A program made the translations under genes and the position numbers. Positions 1-5,199 of a DNA stretch of 5,228 bases are shown here, piece after piece. The notes beneath the pieces were generated by a model, which saw only the letters and a program-made list of their open reading frames with translations, was not told the origin of the DNA and did no database searches. Source of the stretch: an uncultured Lachnospiraceae bacterium (GTDB lineage: Bacteria; Bacillota; Clostridia; Lachnospirales; Lachnospiraceae). The stretch is from assembly GCA_910585895.1 (NCBI GenBank), contig CAJUHY010000098.1:1-5228 (forward strand). Reading direction: 5' to 3'. Positions within the stretch are counted from its first letter, which is position 1; the number at the start of each line of letters is the position of its first letter.

Positions 1-53
1 TGCGACCTCACGGCCCCCAGCCGTGCGCTCTAGCCAAGCTGAGCCATACCCCG
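1..53 (-). tRNA. tRNA-Pro (anticodon GGG), 3' part cut off by window edge
   Basis: Read on the minus strand from 53 down to 1, this is a tRNA 5' portion: acceptor strand CGGGGTA (53-47), TG, D stem GCTC (44-41) with loop AGCTTGGCTA, closing GAGC (30-27), anticodon stem CACGG (25-21) pairing with CCGTG (13-9), and 7-nt loop CTGGGGG (20-14). The anticodon is GGG (18-16), which reads proline codons CCC and CCU. The variable region AGGTC and the start of the T arm (GCA) reach the window edge; the rest of the T arm and the acceptor 3' strand lie outside. The 5' CGGGG start is typical of bacterial tRNA-Pro. It has its own promoter at 65-93. Confidence 0.93.
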
Positions 54-64
54 AAACATTTGCT

Positions 65-93
65 ATTTTATCATAGGGGAGAAAGGATGTCAA
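65..93 (-). promoter_or_regulatory. Promoter of the tRNA-Pro gene
   Basis: On the minus strand there is a perfect -35 TTGACA (93-88), a 17-bp spacer and a -10 TAAAAT (70-65), one base from consensus. The mature tRNA begins at 53, so the 5' leader would be only a few bases. Strength and spacing fit a stable-RNA promoter. The large inverted repeat begins about 22 bp upstream of the -35 box. Confidence 0.85.
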
Positions 94-114
94 CTGTAAA
101 ATATTGAAAAACAG

Positions 115-454
115 AAATTATTGTAACTATTTAGCCCTCAAATAATTTTCACAGTTTTCACAGCAGTTCTCTTGATGATATAAGTGAAAATATTTATGGG
201 ATATTTTTAAGTTCAATAGATTTTCCCTCCTCTGCCAACGGCAGACTAAACCGGGATTTCTAGTATCCCTAGTTCCAGGGAGGGGCTGATGATATTAATT
301 TCCCCAATTCAAAACTCGCGTTTTCCCCTGTCTTGTAAAATATCGCCATCGGAAATGGTTTTTCCGGGGTAGGAAGTCCTTCGTAAGTTTTCCTTACCAG
401 CGGCATAAAAGCACGAATGGGTATGCGGGGTGAACTGTCTGAGGGACTGCCGCA
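115..454 (-). repeat. Left arm of the inverted repeat (possible minus-strand RNA unit)
   Basis: This ~340-nt arm runs from the outer motif containing GTAACTATTTAGC to the inner stem GGGACTGCC (443-451). It contains its own small hairpins: TCTGCC/GGCAGA (231-236/240-245), GGGAT/ATCCC (253-257/265-269) and GGAAA/TTTCC (351-355/361-365). If the arms are separate genes, this one would be transcribed leftwards from the centre, starting near 462, towards the tRNA-Pro promoter. The strand given is that hypothesis, not an observation. No intrinsic terminator is visible at its outer end, only T-rich sequence on the minus strand (about 120-98). Confidence 0.5.
225..288. other. Local three-stem fold inside the left arm
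   Basis: CCCTCC (225-230) can pair with GGGAGGG (278-284), enclosing two hairpins: TCTGCC/GGCAGA (231-236/240-245, three-base loop) and GGGAT/ATCCC (253-257/265-269, loop TTCTAGT). The same layout exists in the right arm at 651-715, with stems identical but loops changed (TTTT, and ACACGAA, which is TTCGTGT in the left-arm sense). Conserved stems with drifting loops suggest that this local fold matters in each arm, rather than only pairing between arms. Confidence 0.5.
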
Positions 455-464
455 ATTAATAATT

Positions 465-473
465 TGATATAAT
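465..473 (+). promoter_or_regulatory. Extended -10 at the centre of the inverted repeat, plus strand
   Basis: TGATATAAT (465-473) is a perfect extended -10 (TGnTATAAT) in the 29-nt AT-rich centre between the arms. No good -35 lies 16-18 bp upstream (GACTGC at 445-450), but extended -10 promoters can work without one. A transcript would start near 480 and run through the right arm. Confidence 0.4.
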
Positions 474-497
474 AGCTATTCAGTGTGGCAGTCCCAA
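469..497 (-). promoter_or_regulatory. Promoter-like sequence at the centre of the inverted repeat, minus strand
   Basis: On the minus strand TTGGGA (497-492) and TATTAT (474-469) are separated by 17 bp. This matches the -35 consensus at 4 of 6 and the -10 at 5 of 6 positions. It overlaps the plus-strand extended -10, giving a possible divergent promoter at the symmetry centre. A minus-strand transcript would start near 462 and run through the left arm. Confidence 0.33.
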
Positions 498-826
498 GTT
501 TCAGAGGCATACCCTAATCGAAAGTGCTTGTTGCCGCTGTTAGGAAAACAAGAAGGGCTGTCCGTGAGGAAAAACTATTTCCGTTATGGCGATGTAGTAT
601 AAGCAGTAGGGAAAACGCTCAGACAGTTGACATTGGGGAAATCTATCCAGCCCCTCTCCTGGAAGCAAGGGATACACGAAATCCCTTAAATGTCTGCCTT
701 TTGGCAGAGGAGGGGAAATCCATCAAATACATAAACATTCCCATAAATATTTTCTGCTATATGTGCAGAGAACTGCTGTGAAAACTGTAATTAAGAATTT
801 GAATGCTGAATAGTTACAAATAATTT
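484..826 (+). repeat. Right arm of the inverted repeat (possible plus-strand RNA unit)
   Basis: This is the reverse-complement partner of the left arm, also ~340 nt, from GGCAGTCCC (487-495) to the outer motif GCTGAATAGTTAC (805-817). Internal hairpins match those of the left arm: AGGGAT/ATCCCT (668-673/681-686) and TCTGCC/GGCAGA (693-698/703-708). If transcribed separately it would start near 480 from the extended -10 at the centre. No terminator hairpin is seen at its end; the outer bases run into the -35 box of the next gene's promoter. A short reading frame inside (524-781) starts with TTG, lacks a ribosome binding site and is not considered real. Confidence 0.5.
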
Positions 827-852
827 GACTTTACGGAAAATAGATTTATAAT
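825..852 (+). promoter_or_regulatory. Promoter of the L,D-transpeptidase gene
   Basis: A -35 TTGACT (825-830), 16-bp spacer and perfect -10 TATAAT (847-852) lie just before the gene at 885, giving a predicted start near 859 and a short leader. The outer end of the inverted repeat touches the -35 box. The promoter probably drives both the L,D-transpeptidase and the overlapping LacI gene. Confidence 0.8.
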
Positions 853-884
853 GATAGGGAAAGCAGATATAGAAAGGCAACTTT

Positions 885-2348
885 ATGGAGAGGACAAAGA
901 AGACAGGGAATGGATGGCTGGGAGTATGGATTGCAGCCGGGATTATTCTGACGCTTCTTCTGATATACTTAGGAATTGCACTCTACTACAGTACTCATTT
1001 TCTTCCCGGGACGGTAATTAATGGGGTAGCTGTGGATGGGGACGGCGTGGAGGACGTAGAATGCAAAATTATACAGGAAATTGAGAAGTATAAAATTAAG
1101 TTAGAGGCACGCGAAGGCAAAGAAGAAGTTCTGGCAGGGGTAGACATAGGAGTGATGCCGATTTTTGATGGCAGTCTGGAGGAAGAATTAAATAAACAAA
1201 ATTGCCTGGGATGGCCGGTCTCATTTTTTCAGACAGTTGAGATAGAAGTGGAAACCATGGTAGATTACAGTGAGAGCAGGTTGAAGCAGAAAGTAAATGA
1301 GTTATCCATCATGGATGAAACCAAGATGAGAAAGCCGCAGAATGCCAGGATTTCAGAGTATACCAAAGAAAAAATGTTTACGATAATTCCAGAGGAAGGC
1401 GGAACCAGGATTAAGGAGAAGAAACTGCTCAAAGTCCTTGGGGAGGCGATAGTCAGGCTGCAGACCATTGTATCACTGGAAGAGGAAGGCTGCTATACGA
1501 AACCGAAGGTTACCGCAAAATCTAAAAAGCTTAAAAAACTTGTTAAGAATCTGAATCACTATGCTCAGGTTAAGGTTACTTATCAATTTGGTGAGGATGA
1601 GGAAGTTCTGGATGGAGAGGAAATCAGCAAATGGATTTCGGTCAATGATAATCAGGAAGTAGAGGTCTCAGGAGAAGAGATTGCGGCCTATGTAAACCGT
1701 TTGGCAGACAAATATGATACCGTGGGCAAGGAGAAAAAATTTAAGACTTCTTATGGTAAGAAGGTAAAGGTGCCCGGCGGAGATTATGGCTGGAAGATTG
1801 ACAGGGAAAAAGAGACGGAGGCGCTTACCAAATTAATTCAGGAAGGCCAGGTGGCGGAGCGGGAGCCTGAATATGAGAAGACTGCGAATAATCCAGGTAA
1901 AAAAGATTACGGTGATACATACGTAGAGGTTAACCTTACGGCGCAGCATTTAATTTATTATAAAAATGGAGAAGTGGTAGTGGATTCCGATTTTGTATCG
2001 GGAAATGAAGCGAAGGGATGGAGTACGCCGACTGGGGCATATGGACTTTACTACAAAGAACGCAACCGGACGCTGAGAGGACAGGGATATGCCTCGCCGG
2101 TATCTTTCTGGATGCCTTTTAACGGCGGCGTAGGATTCCATGATGCCAAGTGGCGGGGAAGTTTTGGCGGAGACTATTATAAACGGCGCGGTTCTCATGG
2201 CTGTATCAACCTTCCTTACAGCGCGGCAAAGACATTGTATGATAATATCGAAGAAGGATGCGCCATTTTGGTGTATAAGCTGCCCGGGACAGAAGGTGTG
2301 TCGCCAGAGATAAAAAAAGCGGGGTGTAGTGATGGAACAGTCAAATGA
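885..2348 (+). CDS. Membrane-anchored L,D-transpeptidase (YkuD domain, with peptidoglycan-binding-type region)
   Basis: This 487-residue protein probably makes or remodels 3-3 cross-links in peptidoglycan outside the membrane. Residues 1-10 are charged and 11-35 form one hydrophobic membrane segment, so it is likely a signal anchor with the rest outside. Residues ~45-330 are Lys/Glu-rich and resemble the paired PG_binding_4-type region found before YkuD domains in Clostridia (family call by resemblance). The YkuD catalytic domain covers ~343-466 with VGFHDAKWR (catalytic-type His419) and GSHGCINLP (His438, nucleophile Cys440), so all key residues are present. The start is ATG 885, with AGAAAGG at 871-877 seven bases upstream. 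It has its own promoter at 825-852. Its stop codon lies inside the following LacI gene (17-bp overlap), suggesting translational coupling. This enzyme class is inhibited by carbapenems rather than most other beta-lactams (general family knowledge). I give no gene symbol because clostridial members are not one-to-one with named ldt genes. Confidence 0.93.
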   Translation: MERTKKTGNGWLGVWIAAGIILTLLLIYLGIALYYSTHFLPGTVINGVAVDGDGVEDVECKIIQEIEKYKIKLEAREGKEEVLAGVDIGVMPIFDGSLEEELNKQNCLGWPVSFFQTVEIEVETMVDYSESRLKQKVNELSIMDETKMRKPQNARISEYTKEKMFTIIPEEGGTRIKEKKLLKVLGEAIVRLQTIVSLEEEGCYTKPKVTAKSKKLKKLVKNLNHYAQVKVTYQFGEDEEVLDGEEISKWISVNDNQEVEVSGEEIAAYVNRLADKYDTVGKEKKFKTSYGKKVKVPGGDYGWKIDREKETEALTKLIQEGQVAEREPEYEKTANNPGKKDYGDTYVEVNLTAQHLIYYKNGEVVVDSDFVSGNEAKGWSTPTGAYGLYYKERNRTLRGQGYASPVSFWMPFNGGVGFHDAKWRGSFGGDYYKRRGSHGCINLPYSAAKTLYDNIEEGCAILVYKLPGTEGVSPEIKKAGCSDGTVK

Positions 2349-3339
2349 TAAAAAATTGACAATTTCAGATGTGGCAGAAGCTCTGGGCGTTTCTAAAACA
2401 ACGGTGTCCAGAGCAATATCCGGAAAAGGGAGAATCGGCAAGGCTACCAGGGAACGTGTGCTTGCATATATTGAGGAACATAATTATAAGCCCAATGTAC
2501 TGGCAAAGGGTCTGGCGCAGCTTAAGACATATAATATTGGCGTTATGCTGCCCGAAGACTATACAGTGGTGGATTTGCCATTTTTTCAGTCCTGTTTAAT
2601 CGGCATAGAGGAAACGGCAATCAGCATGGATTATGATATCCTGCTTACCATGAGCCGCGGACAGGACTGCGCTCAGCTTAGCCGCATGGTTGAAAATCAT
2701 AAAGTGGACGGCTTAATCCTCATGCGGACCTTTACGGAGGATGCGCATGTGGAATATCTGATATCGCAGAACATACCCTTTGTTACGGTAGGTAGCAGCA
2801 ATTACGAGGGGGTTATCCAGGTGGACAATGACCATCGCAGCGCCTGCCGTGAACTGGTTTCTATTCTGTTGATGAAACGGCTGAGACGGATTGGGCTGGT
2901 TGGGGGAGCTGAAAGCCATGTGGTTACTCAGAGCCGGCTTCAAGGTTATCTCGATGCGCATGAGCAGGCGGGCATTCCGGTGAAACATGAAATTGTTCAT
3001 GTGAATATAGAGAAGGAAGTTATGATTGAACGTGCGGTGGAGAAACTATTGGCAGAACAGGTGGACTGTATTGTCTGTATGGATGATGCTGTCTGTATCC
3101 ATGTGCTCAATAAGCTGCGAAAGGAGCAGGTTGCAATTCCGACCCAGATGAAAGTGGCATCGTTTTATGACAGTTCCATTCTGGAGAATAATCTGCCCTC
3201 GATTACCTCGCTGTCCTTTAATGCCAGAGAACTTGGGACGGCAGCCTGTAAGACATTGATGGGCCTTATTGATGGGAAAGCAGTAAAGCCAAAAGCGCTG
3301 CTAGGGTATGAAGTTATCCTCAAAGATTCTACCAAGTAA
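2332..3339 (+). CDS. LacI-family transcriptional regulator
   Basis: This 335-residue repressor-type protein has the standard LacI layout. An N-terminal helix-turn-helix at ~10-29 (TISDVAEALGVSKTTVSRAI) is followed by the hinge helix region YKPNVLAKGL at 52-61. A periplasmic-binding-protein-like sensor and dimerisation domain runs from ~68 to the end (IGVMLP, then VDGLILM, IGLVGG, CIVCMDD). Length is normal for the family. I chose ATG 2332 because GGGGTG (2321-2326) gives better ribosome spacing there; GTG 2329 is a possible alternative in the same frame. It overlaps the L,D-transpeptidase gene and has no separate promoter that I can see. It lies directly upstream of a sugar-binding protein gene whose promoter is followed by a GCGC-centred dyad (3656-3684). 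By context it probably represses that transport operon and releases it on binding a sugar or metabolite. The effector is unknown. Confidence 0.93.
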   Translation: MEQSNDKKLTISDVAEALGVSKTTVSRAISGKGRIGKATRERVLAYIEEHNYKPNVLAKGLAQLKTYNIGVMLPEDYTVVDLPFFQSCLIGIEETAISMDYDILLTMSRGQDCAQLSRMVENHKVDGLILMRTFTEDAHVEYLISQNIPFVTVGSSNYEGVIQVDNDHRSACRELVSILLMKRLRRIGLVGGAESHVVTQSRLQGYLDAHEQAGIPVKHEIVHVNIEKEVMIERAVEKLLAEQVDCIVCMDDAVCIHVLNKLRKEQVAIPTQMKVASFYDSSILENNLPSITSLSFNARELGTAACKTLMGLIDGKAVKPKALLGYEVILKDSTK

Positions 3340-3424
3340 ATAAAATTTAGTAAAAACAGGTGGTAAAATACGACAAAATTCTCGGTAAATTTACCAATAA
3401 ATTCAGTAAATGCGGGAAAACATA

Positions 3425-3441
3425 CGGGAAGTCCCGATTTT
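3425..3441 (+). terminator. Weak terminator-like hairpin after the LacI gene
   Basis: CGGG/CCCG (3425-3428/3433-3436) with a tight AAGT loop is followed by ATTTT. A-rich sequence upstream (AAAACAT) could extend the pairing with the T's. The stem is short, so termination would be inefficient and some read-through from the regulator gene into the transport operon is possible. Confidence 0.35.
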
Positions 3442-3456
3442 ACAAGGATTGAGAGC

Positions 3457-3471
3457 ATTTGACAGTCAAAT
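3457..3471. promoter_or_regulatory. 15-bp perfect dyad, possible protein-binding site
   Basis: ATTTGAC-A-GTCAAAT is a perfect inverted repeat with 7-bp half-sites around one central base. It lies ~140 bp upstream of the promoter of the sugar-binding protein gene. The left half includes a TTGACA, but no -10 follows at proper spacing, so it is more likely a binding site than a promoter. The odd-length centre differs from usual LacI operators, so another regulator is possible. Confidence 0.35.
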
Positions 3472-3611
3472 TACTATACAGAAAAATTGATATTTCTTAG
3501 TGTATAATAACGGAATAGACCCTTGATAAATTGGGAAAGATAGTAATAATGCCGAAAAGAATTTATACAGAATAACCAAAAAACGAGTAAAAAAACTGGA
3601 AAGTGTTGACA

Positions 3612-3640
3612 TTGACAGCAAATCCTTTATTTGGTAAACT
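3612..3640 (+). promoter_or_regulatory. Promoter of the sugar-binding protein operon
   Basis: A perfect -35 TTGACA (3612-3617), 17-bp spacer and -10 TAAACT (3635-3640) preceded by TGG (extended -10) give a strong promoter starting near 3647. A second TTGACA directly abuts upstream (3606-3611). A-tracts at 3578-3583 and 3589-3595 could act as an UP element. Such strength fits a highly expressed binding-protein gene. Confidence 0.85.
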
Positions 3641-3655
3641 GAGTTTGTAGAGCAA

Positions 3656-3684
3656 CCGATTGCGCAATATGATGCGCATATCGG
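3656..3684. promoter_or_regulatory. GCGC-centred dyad just downstream of the promoter, candidate LacI-family operator
   Basis: CCGATTGCGCA (3656-3666) and TGCGCATATCGG (3673-3684) are inverted repeats with one bulged base and a 6-bp centre. The dyad contains two smaller palindromes, ATTGCGCAAT (3659-3668) and ATGCGCAT (3672-3679), whose centres are 12 bp apart. LacI-family operators usually have a central CG within such palindromes. The position, about +10 to +38 from the predicted start, suits repression by blocking RNA polymerase. In the transcript the same bases would form a stable hairpin in the 5' leader, so an RNA role is an alternative. Confidence 0.55.
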
Positions 3685-3720
3685 AAAAAAACATAAAGTT
3701 TTCACGGGAGGGAAACCAAT

Positions 3721-5115
3721 ATGAAAAGAAAAATTTTAAGCGCATTGCTCTGTGTAGCAATGTCAGCAACAATGTTAGTTGGCTGCGGCGGCGATGCCAA
3801 AGAGTCTACTGACGACAAGAAAACAGAAACAACAGATGATGCAGCAGCTGGAGATGATGCAGCGGCAGGCGATGACGCAGCAGCAGGCGATGATGCAGTA
3901 GCAGGCGACGATGCAGCAGCAGGCGGCAACAAGCTGACCGTATGGTGCTGGGACCCGGCATTCAACATTTTCTCAATGGAAGAAGCCGGCAAAGTTTATC
4001 AGAAAGACCATGCAGATTTCAACGTAGAAGTTGTTGAGACACCGTGGGATGACGTACAGACCAAGCTGACAACGGCAGCAACCAGTGGAGATTTATCCAC
4101 ATTACCAGACATTGTCCTCATGCAGGATAACGCATTCCAGAAGAACGTTATTTCTTATCCGGATGCATTTGTTGACTTAACAGACAGCGGAATTGACTTC
4201 AAGCAGTTTGGTGAAGCTAAGACGGCTTACTCTGTTGTTGATGGCAAGAACTATGGTGTTCCGTTTGACAACGGTGCAGTTATCGCAGCTTACAGAACGG
4301 ACGTTTTGGAGCAGGCTGGAATGAAGATTGATGACTTTACAGACATCACATGGGATGAGTACCTTGAGAAAGGCAAGACCGTTCTTGAGAAGACCGGCAA
4401 GCCATTACTTTCCTGCCAGGCTGGTGAGTCTGACGTTATCATGATGATGATGCAGTCATGCGGCGCTTCTCTGTTTGACGACGCAGGTAATCCTGCACTT
4501 GTTGACAATGCTGCATTGAAGAAAGTTATGGAAACTTATGCAGCGCTTAAAGAAGCTGGCGTATTAGTAGAGGTTAATGACTGGGATCAGTACATTTCCA
4601 CTATGACAACTGAGACTGTAGCTGGTACCATCAACGGATGCTGGATTATGGCTTCCATCAAGACAGCAGAAGACCAGAGCGGTAAATGGGCTATCACCAA
4701 CATGCCAAGCCTTGTAGGCGTAGACAATGCTACTAACTATTCTAACAACGGTGGTTCTTCTTGGGCTATTACAGCTAACTGCCAGAATGTTGACCTGGCA
4801 AAAGATTTCCTGAAGAGCACATTTGCAGGAAGCGTAGAACTCTATGAGAACATTATCAGCTGCGGCGCGCTTGCTACTTATCTGCCAGCTGGTGACTCTG
4901 ACGTATATGCTAAGGGTGATGATTTCTTCGGCGGAGACGCTGTATCTTCTAAGATTGTAGAGTTTGCAGGTAAGACTCCGAGTAACAACACAGGTGTATT
5001 CTACTATGAAGCACGTGACGCGGTAGCAACAGCTATGCAGAACATTGTAGGCGGAGCAAACATTGATGATGAACTCCAGCTTGCACAGGAGACCATCGAG
5101 TCCCAGATGCAGTAA
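3721..5115 (+). CDS. Sugar ABC transporter substrate-binding lipoprotein (extracellular solute-binding family 1, CUT1 type)
   Basis: This 464-residue lipoprotein captures a sugar outside the membrane and delivers it to an ABC importer. Residues 1-21 are a lipoprotein signal peptide (MKRK, hydrophobic core, lipobox LVGC), with lipidation at Cys22. Residues 23-69 are a flexible acidic linker with five DDA(A/V)AG repeats (39-68). The binding domain follows at ~71-464, starting KLTVWCWD and including PDIVLMQDNAF, YGVPFDNGAVIAAYRTDVLEQAG and WDEYLEKGKTVLEKTGKP, features of family 1 binding proteins. Length is typical. The start is ATG 3721, with GGGAGGG at 3706-3712 eight bases upstream. It has a strong promoter at 3612-3640 with an operator-like dyad between promoter and gene. 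The upstream LacI gene is its likely regulator. A stem-loop and probably permease genes follow. Ligand specificity cannot be assigned from sequence alone. Confidence 0.93.
   Translation: MKRKILSALLCVAMSATMLVGCGGDAKESTDDKKTETTDDAAAGDDAAAGDDAAAGDDAVAGDDAAAGGNKLTVWCWDPAFNIFSMEEAGKVYQKDHADFNVEVVETPWDDVQTKLTTAATSGDLSTLPDIVLMQDNAFQKNVISYPDAFVDLTDSGIDFKQFGEAKTAYSVVDGKNYGVPFDNGAVIAAYRTDVLEQAGMKIDDFTDITWDEYLEKGKTVLEKTGKPLLSCQAGESDVIMMMMQSCGASLFDDAGNPALVDNAALKKVMETYAALKEAGVLVEVNDWDQYISTMTTETVAGTINGCWIMASIKTAEDQSGKWAITNMPSLVGVDNATNYSNNGGSSWAITANCQNVDLAKDFLKSTFAGSVELYENIISCGALATYLPAGDSDVYAKGDDFFGGDAVSSKIVEFAGKTPSNNTGVFYYEARDAVATAMQNIVGGANIDDELQLAQETIESQMQ
3835..3924 (+). repeat. Five 18-bp tandem repeats encoding the DDA(A/V)AG linker
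   Basis: Five in-frame 18-bp units encode DDAAAG, DDAAAG, DDAAAG, DDAVAG and DDAAAG (residues 39-68). Units differ by synonymous third-base changes (GAT/GAC, GCA/GCG/GCT, GGA/GGC) and one GCA-to-GTA change. The array forms the spacer between the lipid anchor and the binding domain. Copy number could vary by slippage without shifting the frame. Confidence 0.9.
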
Positions 5116-5147
5116 TCAAATTTATGTAATGTGAATAGAAACAGCTT

Positions 5148-5174
5148 GGGGGGGACAGCAGTCGCTGCCCCCCC
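5148..5174 (+). terminator. G7/C7 stem-loop after the binding-protein gene (partial terminator or mRNA stabiliser)
   Basis: Seven G (5148-5154) pair with seven C (5168-5174), continued by CAGC/GCTG (5156-5159/5164-5167) after one bulged A, with loop AGTC. No T-run follows, so it is not a standard intrinsic terminator. Stem-loops in this position, between the binding-protein gene and permease genes, are known to keep the first gene's mRNA more abundant than the rest of the operon; that role is inferred here. Confidence 0.6.
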
Positions 5175-5199
5175 TAACTGACTAAAGGGGGATACGGAT

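Larger units (their letters stand above)
115..826. repeat. ~710-bp imperfect inverted repeat, candidate large structured RNA or palindromic element
   Basis: The left arm (115-454) and right arm (484-826) are imperfect reverse complements along almost their whole length. Matching blocks, nested outside to inside, are: 115-135/805-826 (one gap, one U-G), 151-172/767-788 (22 bp, perfect), 186-201/739-754 (16, perfect), 225-236/703-714 (12, perfect), 272-288/648-666 (gapped), 298-308/632-642 (11), 318-327/609-618 (10), 342-365/568-593 (gapped), 398-405/532-539 (8), 419-426/507-514 (8) and 443-454/484-495 (12 with one G-U). The blocks are separated by unmatched stretches of similar length on both sides. 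No credible protein is encoded. Transcribed from either strand, it would form one very long bulged hairpin. Differences that are G-U in a plus-strand RNA and those that are G-U in a minus-strand RNA are about equally common, so the transcribed strand is not decided. I see no target-site duplication and no transposase, and do not recognise a family. Confidence 0.85.
3340..3605. other. Intergenic region between regulator and sugar-binding protein genes
   Basis: This is AT-rich and holds no gene. It contains RGTAAA words at 3349, 3362, 3384 and 3405 (plus one at the LacI stop, 3335), a perfect 12-bp palindrome GGTAAATTTACC (3384-3395), a weak terminator-like hairpin (3425-3441), a 15-bp dyad (3457-3471), and A-tracts at 3578-3583 and 3589-3595. 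The A-tracts lie where an UP element would sit upstream of the -35 at 3612. The stretch 3472-3575 shows only a -10-like TATAAT (3503-3508) without a partner. Confidence 0.6.

Noticed and set aside
524..781. 85-codon reading frame on the plus strand
   Set aside because: It begins with TTG, has no ribosome binding site, lies wholly within the right arm of the inverted repeat and its protein shows no domain-like features.
115..826. Retron, group II intron or CRISPR explanation for the inverted repeat
   Set aside because: No reverse transcriptase or intron-encoded protein is present, no group II domain V-like hairpin is seen, and the repeats are inverted and long rather than short, direct and regularly spaced.
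115..826. Classical MITE or insertion sequence
   Set aside because: There is no transposase and I found no flanking target-site duplication just outside 115 and 826. It remains possible but is not supported here.
1950..2441. 163-codon minus-strand frame across the L,D-transpeptidase/LacI junction
   Set aside because: It opposes two clearly real genes and has no recognisable features or ribosome binding site.
3501..3508. TGTATAAT as a second promoter for the binding-protein gene
   Set aside because: No -35 lies at 16-18 bp and the next in-frame gene start is over 200 bp away; a much better promoter exists at 3612-3640.
3691..3720. CcpA catabolite-repression (cre) site near GTTTTCAC
   Set aside because: Only half of the motif is present and there is no symmetric second half around a central CG.
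3702..3992. Minus-strand frame rich in Ser/Pro/Ala repeats
   Set aside because: It is the shadow of the DDAAAG-encoding tandem repeat in the real lipoprotein gene on the other strand.
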